DNA of 13,450 bases from an uncultured Bacilli bacterium (GTDB lineage Bacteria > Bacillota_I > Bacilli_A > RF39 > UBA660). The position numbers were made by a program, and so were the translations under genes. The stretch's first letter is position 1, and each line of letters starts with the position of its first letter. The notes under the pieces are model-generated. The model worked only from the letters and a program-made list of their open reading frames with translations, had not been told where the DNA came from and made no database searches. Below are positions 1 through 5,045 of this stretch, piece by piece. The stretch spans positions 1 to 13,450 of the forward strand of contig CALVPC010000019.1 of NCBI GenBank assembly GCA_944350405.1, in the 5' to 3' direction.

Positions 1-98
1 TTATTATTAGTAATCCTATTATTGTTATTACTAAACTTATATTACAAGTTATTTTATTTAAATTTGACCCCCCCCCCAAGTATTTTTTTATTATTCAT
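1..98 (-). CDS. 5' end of a probable phase-variable membrane/exported protein, out of frame here
   Basis: The ATG at 98-96 has an SD (GAGGAG, 113-108) nine bases upstream and a promoter at 131-159, so it looks like a real start. It encodes MNNKKIL, then three Gly codons from a G10 tract, then VKFK and a TAA stop at 56-54. If the tract had nine Gs, the same start would read on through Ser-Asn-Leu-Asn-Lys into a hydrophobic run (ISLVITIIGLLII) that stays open to the window edge. A basic N-terminus followed by a hydrophobic segment suggests a signal peptide or membrane anchor. Eleven Gs would also hit a stop at once. I infer an N-terminal fragment of an envelope protein gene that is off in this copy. 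Alternatives are a homopolymer sequencing error or a decayed gene. The function is unknown because the rest lies outside the window. Confidence 0.6.
68..77. repeat. C10/G10 homopolymer inside the start of an ORF (candidate contingency tract)
   Basis: There are ten consecutive C on the plus strand, so G10 in the coding strand of the leftward gene. It is strikingly out of place in such AT-rich DNA, and I saw no other comparable C or G run in the window. Homopolymers of this kind, just after a start codon, are classic sites of slipped-strand mispairing. Confidence 0.85.
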
Positions 99-130
99 CT
101 TCAACAACTCCTCTAATATTTTATAATCCA

Positions 131-159
131 ATTATACATAATTCCCTCTTATTTTACAA
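131..159 (-). promoter_or_regulatory. Promoter of the G-tract gene
   Basis: On the minus strand there is a -35 TTGTAA (159-154), a 17-base spacer and a perfect -10 TATAAT (136-131). The predicted start is near 124, giving a leader of about 26 bases that contains the GAGGAG ribosome binding site. It lies just downstream of the lepB terminator, so the left-edge gene looks like a separate transcription unit. Confidence 0.6.
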
Positions 160-173
160 TATTTTATTACATT

Positions 174-209
174 AAAAAAGATATAGCAATTACTTTTAAT
201 TCCTATATC
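174..209 (-). terminator. Rho-independent terminator of lepB
   Basis: On the minus strand GATATAG (209-203) pairs with CTATATC (186-180). One mismatch follows, then AATT pairs with AATT around a six-base loop. A run of six T follows (179-174). The stem contains the last lepB codons and its TAA stop. Confidence 0.7.
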
Positions 210-705
210 CTGCATCACTAAAAGGAAGTATAACTAAACTTGTTTTTCCTTTAATTTGTTTTTCACTAACACAACCAATTATTCTACTATCTTTAGAATC
301 ATCGCGATTATCTCCAAGTACAAAATAACAATCTCTAGGTATTTTACTATATCCTAAAGAAGTAATATTAAAATCTTCAGTACTTTCATTTAAATATGGT
401 TCTTCAACCTCTTGACCATTAATATATAAAATATTATTTTCATATTTTAAAGTTTCACCAGGTAATCCTATAACTCTTTTTATAAGCTTATCACCATTAT
501 AATCAACTACTACTATATCAAATCTTTCTACTCCATTTATACTATAACCAATCTTATTTAATATCATTATTTCTCCATCCTTTAAAGTTGGATTCATACT
601 ATCACCATTAACCCTAATAGGAGTTACAATAAAAGTTCTTATAATTATTATTAATAAAAATATACTAACATAAATAATTATTTCTTTTTTAGTTTGTTTA
701 TTCAT
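196..705 (-). CDS. lepB: Signal peptidase I (type I leader peptidase)
   Basis: This is a membrane serine protease that removes signal peptides from secreted proteins. It has a short cytoplasmic N-terminus, one membrane anchor (about residues 8-25), then the catalytic region on the outer face. The Ser nucleophile is S36 in NGDSMNPTL, the general-base Lys is K76 in LIKRVIGLPGE, and the conserved GDNRDDSKDSR box is at 131-141. The length (169 aa) is typical of small Gram-positive type I peptidases. The ATG at 705-703 is preferred over a TTG at 717, which lies in the U-tract of the rplS terminator. Neither has a recognisable SD, which is unusual here. It follows rplS, a common Bacillota arrangement. 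Expression probably relies on read-through of the intervening terminator or on an unseen promoter inside rplS. Confidence 0.95.
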   Translation of the reverse strand: MNKQTKKEIIIYVSIFLLIIIIRTFIVTPIRVNGDSMNPTLKDGEIMILNKIGYSINGVERFDIVVVDYNGDKLIKRVIGLPGETLKYENNILYINGQEVEEPYLNESTEDFNITSLGYSKIPRDCYFVLGDNRDDSKDSRIIGCVSEKQIKGKTSLVILPFSDAGYRN

Positions 706-710
706 AATCA

Positions 711-741
711 AAAACAAAAATAAGGCAACGATGCCTTATTT
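711..741 (-). terminator. Strong terminator/attenuator between rplS and lepB
   Basis: A perfect 10-bp stem (718-727 with 732-741) encloses a four-base loop. On the minus strand it is followed by TTTTTGTTTT. The rplS stop codon lies in the stem, and the lepB ATG begins about 12 bases past it. It may partly terminate rplS mRNA and set the level of lepB read-through. Confidence 0.8.
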
Positions 742-1080
742 TATTCCTCTTTCTTTAATTCTGTATTGGCTAGTACGATTCTTTAAGAAATTCAATTTAG
801 CACGTCTTACTTTACCTTTCTTAACAACAGTAATCTTTGCTATTTTTGGTGAATGTATAGGAAAAATTCTTTCAACACCCACCCCATATGAATCCTTTCT
901 TACAGTAAATGTTTCACTAACATTGCCGCCTTTACGACTTGTAACTATTCCTTCAAAAGCTTGAATACGTTCTTTTTTCCCTTCAATAATCTTTACATCA
1001 ACACGAACAGTATCTCCAACTCTAAATTCAGGAACATCACTTTTTAGTTGCTTATTCGCTATTTTATCAAGCAAATTCAC
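736..1080 (-). CDS. rplS: 50S ribosomal protein L19
   Basis: This is a 114-residue protein of the large ribosomal subunit, located near the interface with the 30S subunit. Family hallmarks are FRVGDTVRVDVKIIEGKKER near the N-terminus, then QAFEGIVTSRKG, FTVRKDSYGVGVERIFPIHSP and KVRRAKLNFLKNR. Length and sequence are ordinary for L19. The start is GTG with a strong SD (AAAGGAG) seven bases upstream; no better ATG exists. The gene has its own promoter behind rnc and a leader of about 55 bases that may carry an L19 autoregulatory element. A terminator overlaps its stop codon. Confidence 0.97.
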   Translation of the reverse strand: MNLLDKIANKQLKSDVPEFRVGDTVRVDVKIIEGKKERIQAFEGIVTSRKGGNVSETFTVRKDSYGVGVERIFPIHSPKIAKITVVKKGKVRRAKLNFLKNRTSQYRIKERGIK

Positions 1081-1135
1081 GTTATCACTCCTTTTCTATA
1101 TTTTACAATCATAATAATTCTACCAGCGGATTGCA
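1081..1135 (-). promoter_or_regulatory. rplS 5' leader, possible L19 leader element
   Basis: The predicted untranslated leader contains a comparatively GC-rich core (CCGCTGGT, on minus) and a 5-bp stem, CAATC (1133-1129) with GATTG (1110-1106), upstream of the AAAGGAG SD. Bacillota rplS genes often carry an L19 leader motif (Rfam lists one) thought to mediate feedback by L19. I cannot align to that model here, so the assignment rests on position and on the GC-rich core. Confidence 0.35.
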
Positions 1136-1141
1136 CTAACC

Positions 1142-1170
1142 ATATTAACATAAAAACATTATATTTGCAA
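1142..1170 (-). promoter_or_regulatory. Promoter of rplS
   Basis: On minus: -35 TTGCAA (1170-1165), a 17-base spacer, -10 TAATAT (1147-1142), and a TATG extended -10 element just upstream. The predicted start is near 1135. It lies directly after rnc, with no clear terminator in between. Confidence 0.65.
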
Positions 1171-1186
1171 GCATTTTTATAAATCT

Positions 1187-1861
1187 CTATCTATCTTCTT
1201 TAACTAATTTTTTAAGTGCAGCCTTAGCAGCCTCTTGCTCAGCTTCTTTCTTAGTGTGACCTTCTCCTTCGCCATAAACTATATCATCAATTATTACTGA
1301 CATTTTAAAACATTTATCATGAGCAGGACCACTTTCTGAAACTAACACATATTTTAAAGACTTTTGTACATCCTGTACTACTTCTTGTAATTCTGATTTA
1401 TAATCGCTAAATAGCATAATATCCTTATTCTCAATATAAGGAACTATTATTTTAAGCGCTATGGCTTTTGCTTTATCATAACCTAAATCCAAATATAATG
1501 CTGCTATAAATGCTTCAAAAACATCTGCTAAAATAGCTTTCTTATGACTTCCTCCACTTTGTCTTTCTCCATGACCCAAACGTATATATTTTCCAAAATC
1601 AAGACCACTAGCATATTCATATAAAGCATTCTCACATACATAACTAGCACGAATCTTAGTCATTTTCCCTTCATCAAAATCACAATTTCTATATAAATAA
1701 TCTGATACAACCAAATCAACAATTGCATCACCTAAAAATTCTAAAGTCTCATAAGAATAATCTAAATTATTTTCATATGCATATGATGTATGAATAAAAG
1801 CTTGTTCATAAATTTTAATATCTCTAGGTTTAAAACCAAGTTGCTTAAACAACCTTTCCAT
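1187..1861 (-). CDS. rnc: Ribonuclease III
   Basis: This is a double-strand-specific endoribonuclease that processes rRNA precursors and structured mRNAs in the cytoplasm. The N-terminal catalytic domain has the signature YETLEFLGDAIVDL. Metal-binding/catalytic acids are visible at E38, E41, D45, D113 and E116, matching the E. coli numbering. A C-terminal dsRNA-binding domain spans about 151-221, ending in GEGHTKKEAEQEAAKAALKKL. The length (224 aa) is normal. The ATG at 1861-1859 is chosen over an in-frame GTG at 1873 because the GGTGGTG SD lies directly upstream of the ATG and would overlap the GTG. The gene is divergent from yidD and followed by rplS, rather than by smc/ftsY as in Bacillus. 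Confidence 0.97.
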   Translation of the reverse strand: MERLFKQLGFKPRDIKIYEQAFIHTSYAYENNLDYSYETLEFLGDAIVDLVVSDYLYRNCDFDEGKMTKIRASYVCENALYEYASGLDFGKYIRLGHGERQSGGSHKKAILADVFEAFIAALYLDLGYDKAKAIALKIIVPYIENKDIMLFSDYKSELQEVVQDVQKSLKYVLVSESGPAHDKCFKMSVIIDDIVYGEGEGHTKKEAEQEAAKAALKKLVKEDR

Positions 1862-1880
1862 TAAAATCACCACCTATATA

Positions 1881-1909
1881 AATATACCACAAAATTTTAA
1901 AAATAACAC
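1881..1909 (-). promoter_or_regulatory. Promoter of rnc (extended -10)
   Basis: On minus, TTTTGTGG precedes a -10 TATATT (1886-1881), giving a TGTG extended -10 element. The -35 (GTGTTA, 17-base spacing) is weak. The predicted start near 1874 leaves a leader of only about 13 bases. Confidence 0.5.
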
Positions 1910-1917
1910 CTTTTAGA

Positions 1918-1946
1918 TTGATAAAATATAAAAAGAATAGTAAAAT
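1918..1946 (+). promoter_or_regulatory. Promoter of yidD and the lipoprotein gene
   Basis: -35 TTGATA (1918-1923), a 17-base spacer and -10 TAAAAT (1941-1946). The predicted start near 1953 falls at the GGTGG ribosome binding site, so the mRNA would be nearly leaderless. It lies back to back with the rnc promoter. Confidence 0.55.
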
Positions 1947-1959
1947 ATTATTGGTGGTA

Positions 1960-2187
1960 ATGTTGAAAAAAATATTATTATTTATCATAAAAACATATCA
2001 AAAAATACCTGGAACATTTCATAATATGTGTAGACATATACCAACATGTTCAAATTATGCTATTGAAGCTATAGAAACATATGGTTCATTTAAAGGAACT
2101 ATATTAAGTATAAAAAGAATACTAAAATGTAATCCATGGGGAACTAAAGGATATGATCCTGTCCCTATGTTAAGGAGGAAAAAATGA
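1960..2187 (+). CDS. yidD: Membrane protein insertion efficiency factor YidD
   Basis: This small (75 aa) membrane-associated protein belongs to a family that assists YidC-dependent insertion of inner-membrane proteins. An amphipathic N-terminus (MLKKILLFIIKTYQK) is followed by the family signature CRHIPTCSNYAIEAIETYG (C24, C30) and then KRILKCNPWGTKGYDPVP (C57). The usual CRFYPTCS appears here as CRHIPTCS, and the residues before it (IPGTFHNM) are shorter than usual. The start is ATG at 1960 after GGTGG; a TTG directly after it is an alternative. The TTG at 1918 is rejected because it is part of the promoter. Its TGA stop overlaps the next gene's ATG (ATGA), so the two are probably translationally coupled. 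yidD is usually beside rnpA or yidC; here it is not. Confidence 0.93.
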   Translation: MLKKILLFIIKTYQKIPGTFHNMCRHIPTCSNYAIEAIETYGSFKGTILSIKRILKCNPWGTKGYDPVPMLRRKK

Positions 2188-3056
2188 AAAATATATTATT
2201 AACTTTTACTGGCATATTAATAATACTATCTTGCCTAACAGGTTGTTTTAAACAAGATAAAATGGAAAATATTAATATAGCTACTACTATTTATCCAATA
2301 GAATATGTAACAAACAGATTATATGGTGAAAACAATACCATAGAAAGTATCTATCCAAGAAGCTCTAATCCTACTGAATACAATATCACAGAAAAGCAAT
2401 TAAAAGATTATAGCAAATATGACTTGTTTATATACAACGGAGAATCTGAAGAACGTGAATATGCAACATTCATGCTTAATAATAATAAAAATTTAAAAAT
2501 AATTGATGCAGCTTATGGAATAGATATAACATATTCATCATCTGATATTTGGCTTAATCCATCAAACATATTAATGTTAGGTCAAAATATAAAAAATGAA
2601 TTACAAGAATATATATCTAGTAAATATTTAGTAGAAGAAATAGAATCAAAATATGAAATATTAAAAGTGGATATAACAGAATTAGAAGCAGAATTAAAAA
2701 AAGCTGCAGACAATTCAAATAATAATCAAATTGTAGTAGCAGACGAATCATTAAATTTCCTAGAAAAATATGGTTTTGAAGTAATAAATCTTACTGAAAA
2801 ACAAGAAGTAAAAGAAGATAATGTAGAAAAAGCCAAAAGCTTATTTGAGGATAAAAAAATTGAATATATATTTGTAATGAGTAATTCACAAGAATATGAA
2901 ATAACTAAGACACTAATAGATACTTATGAAGATATAGAAACTATAACATTTAATACATTAGACACTATAACTGAAAAAGATGAAGAAAACAATGATGATT
3001 ATTTATCTTTAATGCATAACAACATTGATTTATTAAAACAAGAAACATATAAATAA
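2184..3056 (+). CDS. Lipoprotein resembling metal (Zn/Mn) ABC transporter substrate-binding proteins
   Basis: The protein has 290 aa with a lipoprotein signal peptide (hydrophobic 4-18, lipobox LTGC, Cys21), so it should be anchored outside the membrane. The mature part resembles the cluster A-I (ZnuA/PsaA-type) fold: IATTIYPIEYVTNRLYG, a PRSSNPTEYN segment matching the family's DPHEYEPT, YDLFIYNG, DIWLNP matching DPHVWLDP, and a charged helix before VVADESLNFLEKYG. However, the His ligands expected in those segments are absent, and the only His is near the C-terminus. It may be a structural relative that binds something other than Zn/Mn, or not a metal binder at all. No permease or ATPase gene is adjacent. 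A strong SD (AAGGAGG) lies inside yidD and a terminator follows immediately. Confidence 0.75.
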   Translation: MKNILLTFTGILIILSCLTGCFKQDKMENINIATTIYPIEYVTNRLYGENNTIESIYPRSSNPTEYNITEKQLKDYSKYDLFIYNGESEEREYATFMLNNNKNLKIIDAAYGIDITYSSSDIWLNPSNILMLGQNIKNELQEYISSKYLVEEIESKYEILKVDITELEAELKKAADNSNNNQIVVADESLNFLEKYGFEVINLTEKQEVKEDNVEKAKSLFEDKKIEYIFVMSNSQEYEITKTLIDTYEDIETITFNTLDTITEKDEENNDDYLSLMHNNIDLLKQETYK

Positions 3057-3077
3057 GAGAGCCAAAGCTCTCTTTTT
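3056..3077 (+). terminator. Terminator shared by the convergent lipoprotein and membrane-protein genes
   Basis: AGAGAGC (3056-3062) pairs with GCTCTCT (3067-3073) around CAAA, followed by TTTT in the plus direction. The reverse direction has TATTTAT after the stem, so it may act on both converging genes. Confidence 0.85.
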
Positions 3078-3867
3078 ATAATAACTCAATTTCTTCTTCC
3101 TCAGAAGTACTAAGATCAACTTCTATATCTTTTCCTCTCTTAGGAGTAGTAATTTTCACTTCAACAGATTGAGGCATTTGAATGTCTATATTTTTATTTA
3201 CTATTATCTCGTTAGAATCTTCTTCATCCATCTCAACATATTCAACATCTTTCATTTCTTCATCTTCTAAGACATCCTCTGAAGATCCAACACTTTCTTG
3301 AATAATAATCTCTGGCTCTTCATCTTTATTATCGAAAGTATAATCATCCACATCATTTTCAGGTTCTTCAATATCTACAATTTCTATTTCAGGGATTGAA
3401 ACATCATCAGACATAGTAATTTCTTTATCAGTAATCTTAACAGGCTCAATCTCTTCATTATCATTAGTTAAATTAGAACTTATAATAATATTATCTATTT
3501 CACCATTTTCATTAACTATGACTTTTTCATTATAAACAACATCATCTTTTGAAATATCATTTATTTCAACTTTTAAATCTTCTTTTAATAATTTGCTATT
3601 TACTACTTCATTTTCTAAAGTTTGATCGTCAATATTATTATCGTCATTATTAATTGAACTTTTTTCAACTTCTTCTCTTATAACATTATCAAGTAATAAA
3701 TCAGAGTTTCTTTTAGACTTCTTCATTAGCACAATAGAAGAAACAGATAAAAATATACCTATTACTATTAAAAATATACCTAATATTAAAAGTTTATTTA
3801 AATCTTGATCAAATATATCAAAAATCAAAAAATTACTAAACTCTTGATTATTAATAAACTTTGCCAT
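3076..3867 (-). CDS. Single-pass membrane protein with long acidic cytoplasmic tail, unknown function
   Basis: I do not recognise this 263-residue protein. It has a short N-terminal segment, one membrane helix (about residues 26-48, LLILGIFLIVIGIFLSVSSI), then KKSKR. By the positive-inside rule the C-terminus would face the cytoplasm. The remaining roughly 210 residues are strongly acidic and of low complexity, with many runs such as DIEEPENDVDD and DEEPEIII, and are probably disordered. The start is ATG with SD GGAGGT eight bases upstream; a TTG five codons earlier lies in that SD and is rejected. It sits downstream of the M23 gene on the same strand. No catalytic motif is visible. A scaffold or cell-envelope role is possible but unsupported. 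Confidence 0.75.
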   Translation of the reverse strand: MAKFINNQEFSNFLIFDIFDQDLNKLLILGIFLIVIGIFLSVSSIVLMKKSKRNSDLLLDNVIREEVEKSSINNDDNNIDDQTLENEVVNSKLLKEDLKVEINDISKDDVVYNEKVIVNENGEIDNIIISSNLTNDNEEIEPVKITDKEITMSDDVSIPEIEIVDIEEPENDVDDYTFDNKDEEPEIIIQESVGSSEDVLEDEEMKDVEYVEMDEEDSNEIIVNKNIDIQMPQSVEVKITTPKRGKDIEVDLSTSEEEEIELL

Positions 3868-4032
3868 ATTTTTTACCTCCAATAAATTACAACCAGTAAT
3901 AAAACTAAATAATTACAAATACGATAATAAACAAAAACCCCAAAATCAAAAATATAAAGCAATACTATATTACCTAGCCACCCTATGATAAATTAATTTT
4001 ATCATAATTAAAACAATTTGTACATATAAAAA
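3868..4032. other. Intergenic region with an 8-bp AT-only inverted repeat
   Basis: There is no gene on either strand. It holds the GGAGGT RBS of the membrane protein. A perfect inverted repeat, ATGATAAA (3985-3992) and TTTATCAT (3998-4005), has a five-base centre and lacks a T-run on either side, so it is not a normal terminator. A weak minus-strand promoter-like pair is TTTATC with TATAGT at 17-base spacing, just downstream of the inverted repeat. I cannot assign the repeat a role. Confidence 0.4.
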
Positions 4033-4974
4033 TTATTTTGGAAAGTAAATTATTTCTCCTTTTTTTAAATAAATATAATAATAATCATCTTTAGTACTAA
4101 CAAATTTATTATAATTAGATAAATTTTCCTCACTTTGATTATTATCTATATTATTATTTTCATTAGAATCATTAGTATCATTAGAATCATCAGTATTTAT
4201 CTCATTATTTTCTACATTATCATCTTCTGTAGTAGAATTATCATCCTTATTATCTATTAAATACCTTTCAACAACACTTTTTACATAAGCCACCCATCTA
4301 TTAGTCCCAACTCTATACCATACATATCCATCGCTTTCCTTAGCTTCCAAAATATTATAATATCCTAAATTTATATATCCTAATACTTCTCCATTAAGAG
4401 ATGGTAAACTTCTACAATTTAAATATTTACCAGTAATTCTAATTTGATTTTTACTTTCATCTTTACTAGTTCCAAATCCTATAACTTTTTTAACTTTAGA
4501 AATAGAACTAGAAGATGCTGACTGATCATCAAATAAATAACAATAATTAAGAGGATTTTTTGCATATTTACTTACATCAAGAGCTTTATAACTATAATTT
4601 GAAGGACAAATCCAATACTCAAAATGAAGATGAACAGCGGTAGAATTTCCGGTATTTCCCATATATCCAAGCACTTCACCTTGACTTACTTTTTGTCCTT
4701 TTTTAACAATAGCCCTATTTTTAAGATGAAGATATCTATTAATTATTGTTTTTTTATCCTCTGTATATTTCAAAACCACGTGATTACCTGCCGCAGAATC
4801 ATATCCCTCATATACAACCTTAGCATCATGAGAAGCCAAAACAGGTTCACCTTGATATTTATTCCATCCAAAATCAACACCATAGTGATAAGTACTAACT
4901 CCAGTAATCGGATGAGTTCTAAGCCCAAAGTTATCTGTAATACCTACAAATTTAAGTGGTAATTTGCTATACAT
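4033..4974 (-). CDS. M23 (LytM-type) peptidoglycan endopeptidase with SH3-like domain, no signal peptide
   Basis: This is a zinc metallopeptidase expected to cut peptidoglycan cross-bridges or stem peptides. The catalytic domain starts at once: RTHPITG at 19-25, then HYGVDFG with ligands H30 and D34, YLHL (H83), and HLHFEYW with H115 and H117. Residues 179-238 (YLNCRSLPSLNGEVLGYI through WVAYVKSVV) look like a bacterial SH3 domain, a likely wall-binding module. An Asn/Asp/Glu/Ser linker (239-288) follows, then a short C-terminal motif (DDYYYIYLKKGEIIYFPK). The ATG has a perfect SD (AAGGAGG), and an in-frame TGA lies five codons upstream, so no signal peptide is missed. A cytoplasmic catalytic-plus-SH3 layout is typical of phage endolysins, yet no other phage gene is visible. 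A domesticated endolysin is my best guess. Confidence 0.88.
   Translation of the reverse strand: MYSKLPLKFVGITDNFGLRTHPITGVSTYHYGVDFGWNKYQGEPVLASHDAKVVYEGYDSAAGNHVVLKYTEDKKTIINRYLHLKNRAIVKKGQKVSQGEVLGYMGNTGNSTAVHLHFEYWICPSNYSYKALDVSKYAKNPLNYCYLFDDQSASSSSISKVKKVIGFGTSKDESKNQIRITGKYLNCRSLPSLNGEVLGYINLGYYNILEAKESDGYVWYRVGTNRWVAYVKSVVERYLIDNKDDNSTTEDDNVENNEINTDDSNDTNDSNENNNIDNNQSEENLSNYNKFVSTKDDYYYIYLKKGEIIYFPK
4161..4196. repeat. Four copies of a 9-bp tandem repeat in the M23 linker
   Basis: The units CATTAGAAT, CATTAGTAT, CATTAGAAT and CATCAGTAT lie head to tail. They encode the TDDSNDTNDSN part of the linker. The period is a multiple of three, so copy-number change would alter linker length without a frameshift. 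Confidence 0.8.
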
Positions 4975-5004
4975 AAAGCACCTCCTTCATAATAATATAT
5001 GAAC

Positions 5005-5045
5005 AAAAAAAGAAATAACTTAATCGATTCATTTAAATTATTTCT
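5005..5045 (-). terminator. Terminator of the zinc-ribbon/DUF4352-like gene
   Basis: On minus, AGAAATAA (5045-5038) pairs with TTATTTCT (5018-5011) around an AT-rich 19-base loop, followed by a run of T (5010-5005). The stem includes the gene's stop codon. The M23 start codon is only about 30 bases further on. Confidence 0.65.

Noticed and set aside
54..98. A genuine 14-codon leader peptide ending at TAA 56-54
   Set aside because: Possible, but the hydrophobic frame opened by losing one G, together with the G10 tract itself, fits a switchable gene better. No attenuator hairpin is visible downstream.
731..964. Plus-strand open frame opposite rplS
   Set aside because: It lies wholly on the antisense of L19 with no SD or family resemblance; L19 is certain.
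1918..1959. Longer yidD start at TTG 1918
   Set aside because: The TTG is the -35 box of the predicted promoter, and YidD proteins begin with the MLKK segment encoded from 1960.
2185..2187. Use of TGA as Trp (Mycoplasma-type code)
   Set aside because: The only TGA ends yidD in an ATGA overlap with a well-placed SD for the next gene, Trp is TGG throughout, and an in-frame TGA upstream of the M23 gene behaves as a stop.
3965..3990. T-box-like AGGGTGG on the minus strand
   Set aside because: The conserved ACCGCG continuation, the T-box stems and a downstream synthetase or amino-acid gene are all absent; chance resemblance.
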